Source: Campylobacteraceae bacterium (GTDB lineage Bacteria > Campylobacterota > Campylobacteria > Campylobacterales > Sulfurovaceae). From it: a stretch of DNA of 64,000 bases. Shown one piece after another: positions 8,895 to 17,884 of this stretch (position 1 is the stretch's first letter; every line of letters starts with the position of its first letter). Below the pieces are notes generated by a model. That model was not told the origin of the DNA and searched no databases. It saw nothing but the letters and a program-made list of their open reading frames with translations. The stretch covers positions 30,950 through 94,949 of the forward strand of contig JALUKQ010000031.1 of the NCBI GenBank assembly GCA_027056485.1. Reading direction: 5' to 3'. Position numbers and translations under genes: made by a program.

Positions 8895-11330
8895 ATGCAG
8901 TTAAGTAATTATGAACCATTTCCTACGCAAATACCTGTGGTGATTGAAGATCACTTATTTCTTTATCCATTTATGATCAGTCCTGTGTTCTTAACCAAGA
9001 AAGAGGATATTGATGCCGTTACTTATGCTATGGAAAAAAACTCTCTTATTTTGTTAACTACGACCAAAGAGGGCTTTGAAGGCTCTCGTTTAGAGGAAGA
9101 TATTCATAGTATGGGTGTTATCGGCTCTGTTATGAGAAAAGTAAATCTTCCCGATGGTCGAGTAAAAATTCTTTTTCAAGGTTTGGCAAAGGGTGAAATA
9201 GCTGCACCTTTAGAGACAATGGAGATAGAAGATACAACTTTTCAAAGTTCTTTAATTCGTTTGATAGAGCAAGATGCTTACGATATATTAAAAGTTCAAG
9301 CTCTTGTAGATATTTTGAATGAAAAAATAAAGTTACTCTCAAAAGTAAATAATAATATACCTTCAGACCTTTTAAAGACTATTACCGAGACAGATAACCC
9401 TTACAGAATAGCTGATTTGGTCTCTTCGCTTTTAAAGCTTTCAAAAGCTGAAGCTTATGCTATTTATTCTGAAAATGATATTGAAACACGACTTATGGAG
9501 GTCATTGATATTATTATTTCTGAAATGGAATCAGCTAGAGTTGAGAGAGAAATTCGTTCTAAGGTACACACAAAGATAGAACAGACAAATAAAGAGTATT
9601 TTCTTAAAGAGCAGATAAAAGAGATTAACAAAGAGTTGGGTGTTGATGCTCAACGTGAAGAGGAGATGGCAGAGTTTAGAGAAAAAGTTGAAGCTCTAAA
9701 AGAGTATGTAGAAGAAGATACTTATAAAGAGATAACAAAACAACTTAATCGTTTTACTAGGATGCATCCTGATTCAGCAGATGCTTCTCAAATACAGAGT
9801 TATCTGGAGTGGGTTTTTGAACTTCCTTTTGGAAAAATAACCCAAAAAGATTTAAAAGTCTCAGAGGTTAAAAAAGCTTTAGATGATGATCATTTTTCGT
9901 TAGAAAAACCAAAAGAGAGAATAGTAGAGTTCTTTTCTGTTCGAGAGTTAGCTGAACAAAGAGAAATAACTTTAGAAGGAAGTTCTGGAACTATATTATG
10001 TTTCTCTGGACCTCCAGGTGTTGGTAAAACATCATTGGCAAACTCTATTGCTAAAGCATTAGGTCGCCCTTTAGTACGTATAGCCTTAGGTGGACTAGAA
10101 GATGTTAATGAGCTTAGAGGACATAGACGAACTTATGTTGGTGCCATGCCTGGACGTTTGGTACAAGGACTTATAACAGCAAAAAGCATGGATCCAGTTA
10201 TTGTTTTAGACGAGATAGACAAAGTAGGGCGAAGCAACAGAGGTGACCCTACGGCTGTTCTTTTAGAGATACTAGACCCTGAACAAAACAAAGAGTATCG
10301 TGACCACTATTTGAACTTTAATATTGATTTGAGTAAATCTATTTTTATAGCTACAGCAAATGATATAGGGCAAATTCCTGCACCATTACGTGATCGTATG
10401 GAATTTATCTCGGTTAATTCCTATACTCCTGGTGAAAAATTTGAGATAGCAAAACAGTACTTGATTCCTCAAGAGTTAAAAAAACATGCACTTAAAGTTG
10501 ATGAGTTTGAGATTACCTCTAATGCTTTGAAACTTCTTATAGATGAGTATACAAGAGAACCAGGTGTGCGTGGATTAAGACGTAAAATAGCAGGGCTTAT
10601 GAGAAAGTCGGCACTTAAACTTTTAGCAGATGATTCTTTATCTGTTGTGAAGATAAAGGTAAAAAATCTAGCAGAATTTGCAGATAAAAAAGTTTTTGAA
10701 GCATCAGCTATAGATACAAAACCTTTAGTAGGTGTTGTAAATGGTTTGGCTTGGACTGCTGTTGGTGGTGATGTTTTAAAAATAGAAGCCATAAAATTAA
10801 AGGGGAAGGGTGCTGTTAAGCTTACAGGTAGCCTTGGTGATGTGATGAAAGAGTCAGCTCATATTGCTTTTTCTGTGGTTAAAATTTTAATAGATAATAA
10901 AAAGCTAGAAGTTAATAAATCTATAATTCCTTTAAATCAAAAAGAGAAAGAGACGATAGAAAGCATTGATGAAAGTGAACTCTATAAACGTTTTGATTTA
11001 CATATTCATGTTCCAGAGGGTGCTACACCAAAAGATGGGCCAAGTGCTGGTATCGCCATGGCTGTAACCATTGCTTCTATTCTTTCCCAAAAGAAGATAG
11101 ATAATAAAGTAGCCATGACTGGTGAGTTAACTTTAACGGGTAAAGTTCTACCTATAGGTGGACTTAAAGAGAAGCTCATAGCAGCTTATAAGTCAGGAGT
11201 CACAAAAGCATTAATACCAGCTAAAAACTATGAACTTGATTTAGAAGAGATACCAGATGAAGTAAAAAAAGCTATCAATATTATTCCTGTTTCCATTATA
11301 GATGAGGTTCTAGAAGAAGCATTAGTATAA
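8895..11330 (+). CDS. lon: ATP-dependent protease Lon
   Basis: Lon is the cytoplasmic AAA+ serine protease that degrades misfolded and regulatory proteins. The 811-residue product has the full family layout: N-terminal substrate-binding domain (about 1-205), a coiled region (KEYFLKEQIKEINKELG), the AAA+ module with Walker A GPPGVGKTS (about 371-379) and Walker B VIVLDEIDKVG, and the C-terminal protease domain with KDGPSAGIAMAV. Catalytic Ser is about residue 717, and the paired Lys falls 43 residues on, in LKEKLIAAYKSG. Length is normal. It lies 16 bp after bamD and just ahead of the parvulin/HupE pair, and probably shares the bamD promoter. Confidence 0.98.
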   Translation: MQLSNYEPFPTQIPVVIEDHLFLYPFMISPVFLTKKEDIDAVTYAMEKNSLILLTTTKEGFEGSRLEEDIHSMGVIGSVMRKVNLPDGRVKILFQGLAKGEIAAPLETMEIEDTTFQSSLIRLIEQDAYDILKVQALVDILNEKIKLLSKVNNNIPSDLLKTITETDNPYRIADLVSSLLKLSKAEAYAIYSENDIETRLMEVIDIIISEMESARVEREIRSKVHTKIEQTNKEYFLKEQIKEINKELGVDAQREEEMAEFREKVEALKEYVEEDTYKEITKQLNRFTRMHPDSADASQIQSYLEWVFELPFGKITQKDLKVSEVKKALDDDHFSLEKPKERIVEFFSVRELAEQREITLEGSSGTILCFSGPPGVGKTSLANSIAKALGRPLVRIALGGLEDVNELRGHRRTYVGAMPGRLVQGLITAKSMDPVIVLDEIDKVGRSNRGDPTAVLLEILDPEQNKEYRDHYLNFNIDLSKSIFIATANDIGQIPAPLRDRMEFISVNSYTPGEKFEIAKQYLIPQELKKHALKVDEFEITSNALKLLIDEYTREPGVRGLRRKIAGLMRKSALKLLADDSLSVVKIKVKNLAEFADKKVFEASAIDTKPLVGVVNGLAWTAVGGDVLKIEAIKLKGKGAVKLTGSLGDVMKESAHIAFSVVKILIDNKKLEVNKSIIPLNQKEKETIESIDESELYKRFDLHIHVPEGATPKDGPSAGIAMAVTIASILSQKKIDNKVAMTGELTLTGKVLPIGGLKEKLIAAYKSGVTKALIPAKNYELDLEEIPDEVKKAINIIPVSIIDEVLEEALV

Positions 11331-11340
11331 AGGAAATATT

Positions 11341-12195
11341 TTGTTAAAGTGGTATCAAGAACCTTTTTTACACTTTATAATTTTAGGAACTATTTTATTT
11401 TTTATAATGCATGATAATGATATTGATAGTTCTGAAAACATAGATAGGGTTATAGTTGCAAATCAAGAAGATATTTCTAAGGTTTTAACTTTTTGGGATA
11501 AAGAGCATAACAGTAGACCAAGCAAGAGAGAATTAGAGAGCCTTTTAAGGGACTATAAACAAGATGATATACTCTACCAAGAAGCAATTTTAAGAGACCT
11601 TGATAAAGATGACAGAGCTATAAAAAAGCTTTTGGTAGATAAATTGAAATATACCATTAGTGATTCAGTCAATATTGCTGAAGTCTCTTCGGATGTATTA
11701 AAAGAGTATTTTAACAAAAACCGAGATAAGTTTGCGAAAGAGTCTCAAATAAATTTAACATTTGGGCATGTCTATTTAAATCCTCAAGAACATACTAATA
11801 TTGATGCTGATGCAGAGAAACTTTTGAAAGATATAAAGAGTGTACCTTATACCAATAGTATCTCTAGATTGGGTGATAAGTTTTATGCTGGTAATTATTT
11901 TGATGGTTTAAGTAAAAAAGAACTCTCTAAATATTTTTCTAGATTTTTTATTGAGGAGTTAATAAAACTTCCAGAAAATAGATGGTCATTATTAAAATCT
12001 GGCTTTGGGGTTCATTTAGTGTATATGGTTGATGTCTCTAAGAAAGATGTAGTTTTTAAAGATGTCAAAGATCGTGTTAAACGAGCATATATTATTGAAA
12101 AAAATCGCAATGCCTATAAACTATTTTTTAATAAAATTAAAGAAAAATATAAAATTCTTATAGAAGAGAATAAAAGTAAAGTTAGAGATTTTTAA
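11341..12195 (+). CDS. Membrane-anchored parvulin-type peptidyl-prolyl isomerase
   Basis: The 284-residue product begins at TTG 11341, with AAGGAA 6 bases upstream. One hydrophobic segment near the start (LHFIILGTILFFIM) anchors it, leaving the rest in the periplasm. The C-terminal half looks like a PpiC/SurA rotamase domain: INLTFGHVYLNPQE, a GDKFYAGNYFDGLS turn and LLKSGFGVHLVYMVDVS, where parvulins have SxxGyHlv. The middle is helical, as in SurA/PrsA chaperones. It overlaps the next gene by one base (TAATG), so the two are translationally coupled. Its substrate is probably an exported protein, perhaps the HupE-like partner; that is inference. Confidence 0.75.
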   Translation: MLKWYQEPFLHFIILGTILFFIMHDNDIDSSENIDRVIVANQEDISKVLTFWDKEHNSRPSKRELESLLRDYKQDDILYQEAILRDLDKDDRAIKKLLVDKLKYTISDSVNIAEVSSDVLKEYFNKNRDKFAKESQINLTFGHVYLNPQEHTNIDADAEKLLKDIKSVPYTNSISRLGDKFYAGNYFDGLSKKELSKYFSRFFIEELIKLPENRWSLLKSGFGVHLVYMVDVSKKDVVFKDVKDRVKRAYIIEKNRNAYKLFFNKIKEKYKILIEENKSKVRDF

Positions 12196-13175
12196 TGCCT
12201 CGTATTTTATTTATAATACTTTTCTTCTTAGAAATCACTAGCACACTCTTTGCACATACCGTAAGACCAGCTTATTTAGAAGTAACTTCTATGGGTAAAA
12301 CAAATTATTATGTTAAATGGAAAGTACCTATAGAAGAAAAAATTAGGCTTAACCTCCTACCTATATTTCCTAAAGATTGTAGAGTTGATAAAGATAGTTT
12401 TTATAAAATTGAAGATGGAAACATTATATTATCATACTGGATTATGCATTGTAAAGAAGCTCTTTTAGGGAAAAAAATTACTATTGAAAATCTTAAAAAA
12501 GAGAATGCAGAAGTGCTTTTTTATTTTAAGCAAGATGAGATAAGTTATTTTAAAAAAATAAGTGCTTCAGATAGTATAGCTATAATAGATAAACATTCAC
12601 GTAATATTAGTGTTGCAAAAGAGTATACATATTTAGGTATTAAACATATCCTCTTGGGCTATGATCATCTGTTATTTATTTTAGGTCTATTATTTATTGT
12701 GACTGGATTTAAAACTTTAATTAAAACTATTACTGCTTTTACCCTTGCACACAGTATTACTTTGGGCTTATCTATTTTAGGTTATGTAGTTATGAATGCA
12801 ACATTAGTAGAAGCACTCATAGCATTAAGTATTGTTATTTTAGCAGTAGAGATTATTTATGCCTTACATGGAAAAAGTGGCTTATTAACAAAGTACCCTT
12901 GGGCTATAGCATTTTTCTTTGGTTTGATTCATGGATTTGGGTTTTCCTCGGTTTTAATGGAGTTAGGCTTACCACAAGCTCAATTGAGCTTGGCCCTACT
13001 ATTTTTTAATATTGGTATTGAAGTAGGGCAATTGATGTTTATCTCCCTAATGATTAGCCTCTATTTTATACTAAAAAAGTTTCTTTCAAGAGAACAACTC
13101 CTAAAAGGAAATTTATTTTTAGTTTATGCTATAGGTACTATTGCATCTTATTGGTTAATAGAGCGTATAACATGA
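12195..13175 (+). CDS. HupE/UreJ-family membrane protein
   Basis: The 326-residue protein has a signal peptide (to about residue 21, ending TLFAHT), a periplasmic beta-rich domain to about residue 145, then six or so transmembrane helices. The membrane part carries the HupE_UreJ_2 hallmark YLGIKHILLGYDHLLFILG, a second histidine-containing helix (TAFTLAHSITLGLS) and FFFGLIHGFGFSSVL. Related proteins are proposed metal (nickel/cobalt) permeases, but the two-domain type has no established substrate. The start overlaps the parvulin stop (TAATG). No hydrogenase or urease gene is near, so a link to those enzymes cannot be claimed from this window. Confidence 0.75.
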   Translation: MPRILFIILFFLEITSTLFAHTVRPAYLEVTSMGKTNYYVKWKVPIEEKIRLNLLPIFPKDCRVDKDSFYKIEDGNIILSYWIMHCKEALLGKKITIENLKKENAEVLFYFKQDEISYFKKISASDSIAIIDKHSRNISVAKEYTYLGIKHILLGYDHLLFILGLLFIVTGFKTLIKTITAFTLAHSITLGLSILGYVVMNATLVEALIALSIVILAVEIIYALHGKSGLLTKYPWAIAFFFGLIHGFGFSSVLMELGLPQAQLSLALLFFNIGIEVGQLMFISLMISLYFILKKFLSREQLLKGNLFLVYAIGTIASYWLIERIT

Positions 13176-13182
13176 TATATAT

Positions 13183-14661
13183 TTATTGATTCATGTAAAT
13201 ATTATGGGCCTCTTCTAGTGTATAGAATTCCAATCCAAGCTCATTAACCATATCCATAATTTTTATGAGTTTCTCTTTTGATATTTTATATTTATCTCTT
13301 GTAAATTCGACATTATCTGAAATAATCCAATGGCTTAAGAAGACACCAATATCCTTTTCTCTTTTTAATTTTTCTAATTCTTCTTTTATTTCATCTATCG
13401 TTATATTAGAAGGGTCATCAATAAGGGTTACATGAGCAAAAAAAGCACGAATATGAGGTAGTTCTTGACGAATCAGTTCATCATGTGCTGGTTGCCCAGA
13501 AATAAATGGATAAGAGAAACTTTTAGGTTCAAAGCCTCTTTCTCTCATATTGGTAATACCAGGTTCAATTTGATCATCAAAATATGCTTGTGCTTTATTG
13601 GATTCATTATCATATTTGTGATTTTTTGTACTTAGATGTTTGACTGTATGAAAGCCAATCTCATGACCATTATCTTGAAATGATTTTAGCATACTCTCTT
13701 CTTCTTTTGTAATATCCCATTTTTCACTATAGTCAGCCCATCTATTACAAAAAAATGTTACAACAGCACCTTTCTCTTTAAAGGTCTCTTGCATCTCTTG
13801 CCAGTTATTAACATGACTATCATCAAAAGTTAGGACAACTCCTGGTCTACTTACCACAACAGATTTATCTATTTCTAATGTATCCTTTTTATTATAAGAA
13901 CGAATATTATCTATATATCCACCACCCTGTATAGTTATATAGTTTATTTGATTAAAGTTATTATCTGGTTCATATCTTTTTAAATCACGTTCCAAATCTC
14001 TTGTAATTGTATGCCATTTATTGTTGGTCTTATTGGAACCTATGCCATGGATAATACTATCACCATATATACCTGCACCTGTATCTTTTGGTATATATTT
14101 TAACCAGCGTCTACCTTTATCAGTACTAATATTAAGACTAATTGTAAATATTTGATTAAATTTCATACTCCATTGTATAAACTGATTGCTTTGATTACTG
14201 TCTATTCCGTTGAATTTAAATGTATCCCAGCTATTTTTATCATTGTCTTTGATTTTTGCATCTAAGTATATAACCCTACTATTAGTCTCATCATCATAGG
14301 TATTAGTTATATTAGCTTCTTTTGAATCGTTAGAAATAATTAACCAATTATTGATTGTTTGATCTTCTGCATTTTCATAGGGTGTAGCAATATTATCTGT
14401 TGTGACTATATTCTCATTATTAACAATATCTTGAGTATTATTATTTTCTCTATTATTGTTTGGACTAGTATCTCTATTGTTAAGAATATCTTGGGTGTTA
14501 TTATCTTCTGTATTATTGTTTGGAATGGCATCTCTATCATTAACAATATTTTGAGTTTCTGTATTATTTTTATCTGAATTATTGGATGGGGTTGAACTGC
14601 CACAAGCACTTACATAAAGTGCTAATAGAGTAATTGTTATCCCTTTATAAATACTATTCAT
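13183..14661 (-). CDS. Lipoprotein polysaccharide deacetylase (NodB-like) with Asn-rich linker
   Basis: The 492-residue product has a lipoprotein signal (LLALYVSACGSS, Cys near residue 20), an Asn/Asp-rich low-complexity linker (about 25-100) made of 20-residue repeats, a beta-sandwich region (about 105-260; IIHGIGSNKTNNKWHTITRD looks carbohydrate-binding) and a NodB/CE4 domain (about 270-490). The domain has VVLTFDDSHVNNW (metal/catalytic Asp motif), EIGFHTVKHLS (metal-binding His-x3-His) and SYPFISGQ. CE4 enzymes remove acetyl or other acyl groups from polysaccharides. A surface-anchored enzyme acting on exopolysaccharide or peptidoglycan is inferred. The gene is convergent with the HupE gene, leaving only 7 bp between the stops. 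Confidence 0.85.
   Translation of the reverse strand: MNSIYKGITITLLALYVSACGSSTPSNNSDKNNTETQNIVNDRDAIPNNNTEDNNTQDILNNRDTSPNNNRENNNTQDIVNNENIVTTDNIATPYENAEDQTINNWLIISNDSKEANITNTYDDETNSRVIYLDAKIKDNDKNSWDTFKFNGIDSNQSNQFIQWSMKFNQIFTISLNISTDKGRRWLKYIPKDTGAGIYGDSIIHGIGSNKTNNKWHTITRDLERDLKRYEPDNNFNQINYITIQGGGYIDNIRSYNKKDTLEIDKSVVVSRPGVVLTFDDSHVNNWQEMQETFKEKGAVVTFFCNRWADYSEKWDITKEEESMLKSFQDNGHEIGFHTVKHLSTKNHKYDNESNKAQAYFDDQIEPGITNMRERGFEPKSFSYPFISGQPAHDELIRQELPHIRAFFAHVTLIDDPSNITIDEIKEELEKLKREKDIGVFLSHWIISDNVEFTRDKYKISKEKLIKIMDMVNELGLEFYTLEEAHNIYMNQ
14419..14575. repeat. 60-bp tandem repeat in the deacetylase linker
   Basis: Two full 60-bp units (14419-14478, 14479-14538) and a partial third encode the Asn-rich linker (NNTQDI-NNRD-PNNN units). 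The units share runs such as TATTATTGTTTGGA. Copy number could vary by slippage without shifting the frame, because 60 is a multiple of 3. Confidence 0.8.
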
Positions 14662-14747
14662 TTTATCTCCTTTTTAATTTTGAGATTATAACCAATATAT
14701 TGATTAATATTAATTAGCAAATGAATATAAAATATATTTTTTATTTT

Positions 14748-14778
14748 AAAGAAGAGAAAATCATCTATTCTCTTCTTT
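14748..14778 (-). terminator. Terminator hairpin after the small Tyr-rich lipoprotein gene
   Basis: A perfect 11-bp inverted repeat (AAAGAAGAGAA / TTCTCTTCTTT) with a 9-nt loop starts just past the minus-strand stop at 14787. On that strand it runs into TTTAAAATAAAAAAT, weaker than a pure U tract but fitting a rho-independent terminator. Confidence 0.6.
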
Positions 14779-14786
14779 ATTTGGAG

Positions 14787-15035
14787 TTAGTAGTTATATC
14801 TGTAATAGTCAGAATATCTATTGTAATAGTATCTACTAGGATAATAATAGTCTCCATGATGATACCATCCTTCATGACCTACGACTGAGCGTAAATCTTC
14901 TGGAGGATGAGGATACTTATTTGGTTGTTCCTCTTCTACATGAGTAGTTTTCGGAGGAACATAATTGGTTGGATAGTTATTCGCACATCCTAAAAATATG
15001 AATGGAATAAATATTGCAAAGTAAAAACTTTTCAT
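14787..15035 (-). CDS. Small Tyr-rich lipoprotein, unknown function
   Basis: The 82-residue product starts at an ATG with AAAGGAT upstream. The N-terminus is a lipoprotein signal (IFLGCANN, Cys near residue 17). The mature part is Pro-rich and then ends in a strongly Tyr-rich tail (YYYPSRYYYNRYSDYYRYNY). No family is recognised. It lies 43 bp downstream of another small lipoprotein gene and ends in a clear hairpin, so the two may be co-transcribed. Composition suggests an outer-membrane or surface-exposed peptide; nothing more can be said. Confidence 0.65.
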   Translation of the reverse strand: MKSFYFAIFIPFIFLGCANNYPTNYVPPKTTHVEEEQPNKYPHPPEDLRSVVGHEGWYHHGDYYYPSRYYYNRYSDYYRYNY

Positions 15036-15078
15036 TTATATATCCTTTCTAAGTTTTATATATTATTTATATTAATGG

Positions 15079-15384
15079 CTACCAACCAAAAAGACCTTTA
15101 ACACTTTGTATTGCACCAACAGCACTTCTTGCTGCACCTGCATTTTCTTGGATAGAATCAGTAGTTTGATGACGCTTCATATTCTCTAAACGAATTTCAT
15201 CAGCTGTTAATGCTTGTTGTCGTCTATATTGTTCTGCTTCAGTTCTTGTAATTTGAGCACCATCTGCACCTCTATTTTTATTTAAATAAGCAGAGTCTTG
15301 ACCTGCAGTTTTTGGTGTACACCCTTGTAATAGACCAGCTGATATAATAGCTAAGGCTAAAAGTGATAGATTAGTATTTTTCAT
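15079..15384 (-). CDS. Small lipoprotein, unknown function
   Basis: The 101-residue product has a lipoprotein signal (SAGLLQGCTPK, Cys about 22) and a polar helical mature part (RTEAEQYRRQQALTADEIRLENMKRH), ending in a short Ala/Gly hydrophobic tail (SAVGAIQSVKGLFGW). AAGGAT lies about 6 bases ahead of the ATG. The gene sits between efp and the Tyr-rich lipoprotein on the same strand. No domain is recognised. Confidence 0.7.
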   Translation of the reverse strand: MKNTNLSLLALAIISAGLLQGCTPKTAGQDSAYLNKNRGADGAQITRTEAEQYRRQQALTADEIRLENMKRHQTTDSIQENAGAARSAVGAIQSVKGLFGW

Positions 15385-15435
15385 GATAAATCCTTGTTTT
15401 AATATATTATATTTTAACTAGAAATAACTTTATAA

Positions 15436-16002
15436 CTACTTTGCTTTTTCTAAATATTTACCATCAACTGTATCAACTACTATTTTTTGTCCTTCCAATA
15501 TAAAGAATGGAACTTGTACAACAGCACCAGAATCTAGAGTTGCTGGTTTTTTACCACCTTGTGAGTCACCTTTGAAATTTGGAGGAGTTTCTACTACTGT
15601 ATAGGTTGCTGTTATAGGAATCTCAACTGAAATTGCTTTACCATTATAAAAAAGAATATCTGCCTCCATACCATCTATCATAAAGTTAAACGTCTCTTTT
15701 CCTACTTGCTCATGAGTTAAACCTATCTGGTCATATGTTGTTGTATCCATAAACTGTAACATCTCACCATCATCATAGAGGTATTGCATGGTTGTTTCCT
15801 CTAAATCAGGAACTTCAAATTTATCACCTGCATGAACCGTTTTATCAATTACTTTACCTGTTGATAAGTTTTTAATTTTACAACGTACAAAAGCTGCACC
15901 TTTACCTGGTTTAACATGTTGAAAGTCTACCACTTTGTATGGATTACCATCCACTTCTAATCTAACACCTTTTTTAAGGTCTCCCATTGAGATTGTTGCC
16001 AT
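15436..16002 (-). CDS. efp: Translation elongation factor P
   Basis: EF-P binds between the P and E sites of the ribosome and rescues stalling at polyproline stretches. The 188-residue product is full length: the KOW-like domain I carries KPGKGAAF, with the modifiable Lys at position 34, followed by OB domains II and III (LMYDDGE-type [20 protein letters not shown], ending [13 protein letters not shown]). AGGAG stands 8 bases before the ATG. The Lys34 loop is the lysylated type. Modification genes (epmA/epmB) are not in the window. Confidence 0.97.
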   Translation of the reverse strand: MATISMGDLKKGVRLEVDGNPYKVVDFQHVKPGKGAAFVRCKIKNLSTGKVIDKTVHAGDKFEVPDLEETTMQYLYDDGEMLQFMDTTTYDQIGLTHEQVGKETFNFMIDGMEADILFYNGKAISVEIPITATYTVVETPPNFKGDSQGGKKPATLDSGAVVQVPFFILEGQKIVVDTVDGKYLEKAK

Positions 16003-16045
16003 TTATCAACTCCTAAAATTTTTTGTGATTATATCCAAGGTTCAC

Positions 16046-16075
16046 TTTACATTAATGTTTAGTTTACAATATAAT
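16046..16075 (+). promoter_or_regulatory. Promoter of the Deg-like protease gene
   Basis: TTTACA (16046-16051) and TATAAT (16070-16075) are separated by 18 bp, followed by the ATG 36 bp after the -10 box. It is one of the few places in the window with both boxes visible. Confidence 0.6.
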
Positions 16076-16110
16076 GGTAGACTTATAAAAAATTAAAGAA
16101 AAGGTATTAA

Positions 16111-17562
16111 ATGAAAAAAATATTAAAAGTGTTAGCTCTTTTATCTATGACATTTACAATGGTACAAGCAAAGAGTATTGATGCTTCTATTGTAAAAATA
16201 TATACAGTATCTAAAGTTACAAATTATATGGAACCATGGAACTCATCCGTTCAACGTTCAAGTGGTTCAGGAAGTATCATTTCAGGTAATCGTATCTTGA
16301 CCAATGCACATGTTGTTGCCAATGAGACATTTTTAGAAGTTAAAAAATATGGTGATACCAAACGCTATCAAGCAAGAGTTTTAGAGGTCTCTCACGACAC
16401 AGATTTAGCACTTTTAGAGGTAGAAGACAAAGATTTTTTTAAAGATACTGAAGCATTGAAATTTGGAGAATTACCAAAAATTCAAGATAAAGTTACTGTA
16501 TATGGTTACCCGATGGGTGGACATACTATCTCTGTAAGTACAGGAATAGTTTCCCGTATAGAACATAATCGTTATGCACATAGTGGTAAGAGTTTTTTGT
16601 CAATTCAGATAGATGCAGCTATTAATCCTGGAAACTCAGGTGGTCCAGCTATCTCAAATGGGAAAATAGTTGGTGTTGTAATGCAGGGTATTACTATGTC
16701 TCAAAATATTGGTTATATGGTTCCCGTAGATATTATTCAACACTTTTTAAAAGATGTATCTGATGGAAAACGAGATGGATTTCCTAAACTTGGAATTATG
16801 ACAGATAAAATAGAAAATCCGACATTGAAAGAATATTATAAATTGGGTGAAGATGAGGGTGGAATTCTTGTTGTTGATATCGTCTATAACTCTATTTTAA
16901 AAGATGTGTTAAAACGAGATGATATTATTACAGCCATAGATGGACATAAAATAGAAAATGATGGAACCGTTGAGTTTAGACCTAAACAGTATACTCATTT
17001 TAAGTATTTTATAGATCTTCATCAATATGGTGACAATGTTACCTTAGATATATTACGTAATGGTAAAAAAATGGTACTAAAAGTTAAGCTTCCTAATACT
17101 TCTAGTTTAGAACATGCGACCTATGCTAAGTTAGAGTATGACAAAATGCCAAGTTATTTTATGTTGGGTGGTTATGTCTTTTCACCTATTACCCAAAACC
17201 TTTTAAACAGTTCAGGAAGCCCCGTTTTATCATTACGTGCAAAAGCTACTAAATTTCCAACTAAAGATGAACAAGAATTGGTTGTTTTACTTAAAGTACT
17301 TGCAGCAGAGCATAGTCGAGGTGATTATGGCATTAGTATGTGGCATATAGTAAAAGTTAATGGAAAAGAGTTTAAAGACTTTAAAGAGTTTTATAAACTT
17401 GTAATGGAGTCTAAAGATAAGTATGTTGTATTTGAAGATGAAGATGGTGCTAAGGTAGTAATAGATAGAGAAAAAGCATTGGCAATAGAATCTGATATTT
17501 TAAATCGTTATAGTATAAAAGCAAATCGATCAGATGATTTAATGGAAGATGGAGAGATATAA
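16111..17562 (+). CDS. Periplasmic trypsin-like serine protease with PDZ region (Deg/HtrA-like)
   Basis: The 483-residue product has a signal peptide (1-20, ending MVQAKS) and an S1C/Deg-type protease domain with the full catalytic triad: His in TNAHVVAN, Asp in HDTDLALLEV and Ser in INPGNSGGPAI. A PDZ domain follows (about 225-330; GILVVDIVYNSILKDVLKRDD and IDGHKI). The last 130 residues form a second PDZ-like region, typical of the larger DegP-like/plant Deg9-type proteins. It degrades or senses misfolded envelope proteins. It is divergent from efp, with its own promoter, and ends at a hairpin shared with rpsR. Not the canonical htrA by layout, so no symbol is given. Confidence 0.88.
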   Translation: MKKILKVLALLSMTFTMVQAKSIDASIVKIYTVSKVTNYMEPWNSSVQRSSGSGSIISGNRILTNAHVVANETFLEVKKYGDTKRYQARVLEVSHDTDLALLEVEDKDFFKDTEALKFGELPKIQDKVTVYGYPMGGHTISVSTGIVSRIEHNRYAHSGKSFLSIQIDAAINPGNSGGPAISNGKIVGVVMQGITMSQNIGYMVPVDIIQHFLKDVSDGKRDGFPKLGIMTDKIENPTLKEYYKLGEDEGGILVVDIVYNSILKDVLKRDDIITAIDGHKIENDGTVEFRPKQYTHFKYFIDLHQYGDNVTLDILRNGKKMVLKVKLPNTSSLEHATYAKLEYDKMPSYFMLGGYVFSPITQNLLNSSGSPVLSLRAKATKFPTKDEQELVVLLKVLAAEHSRGDYGISMWHIVKVNGKEFKDFKEFYKLVMESKDKYVVFEDEDGAKVVIDREKALAIESDILNRYSIKANRSDDLMEDGEI

Positions 17563-17570
17563 CTGTTATA

Positions 17571-17595
17571 AATTCCCATCAAGATGATGGGAATT
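17571..17595. terminator. Bidirectional terminator hairpin between protease and rpsR
   Basis: A perfect 10-bp inverted repeat (AATTCCCATC / GATGGGAATT) with a 5-nt loop lies in the 48-bp gap between two convergent stops. U tracts are weak on both sides, but its position argues for termination of both transcripts. Confidence 0.6.
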
Positions 17596-17610
17596 AGAGT
17601 AAGTTAAAAT

Positions 17611-17874
17611 CTATTTAACAAACTCAAATGGATTTTCCACTACATTTTTTCTATCTACAATGTATGGAATAAGAGCAGTTTGTCTAGCTCTTTTAATAGA
17701 AACTGTTACAAGTTCTTGGTGACGTTTACAGTTTCCTGTAAGTCTTCTTGGCATGATTTTAAATCTCTCACTTAATGAGAACTTTAATAGACCTAAGTCT
17801 TTATAGTCGATAAAATCAACTTTCATTTCACAATATTTACAAAATCTTTTTTTGAACTTTCTTCTTTCTGCCAT
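17611..17874 (-). CDS. rpsR: Small ribosomal subunit protein bS18
   Basis: The 87-residue S18 carries the conserved core ([31 protein letters not shown]) and a zinc-type CxxC near the N-terminus (CKYC). It binds 16S rRNA together with S6. AGGAG precedes the ATG by 8 bases. It is the last gene of rpsF-ssb-rpsR, 10 bp after ssb. Confidence 0.97.
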   Translation of the reverse strand: MAERRKFKKRFCKYCEMKVDFIDYKDLGLLKFSLSERFKIMPRRLTGNCKRHQELVTVSIKRARQTALIPYIVDRKNVVENPFEFVK

Positions 17875-17884
17875 GGGTTATCTC

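Noticed and set aside
14359-14609. Two ORFs (plus and minus strand) of about 70 residues in the deacetylase linker
   Set aside because: Both are shadows of the Asn-rich low-complexity repeat.
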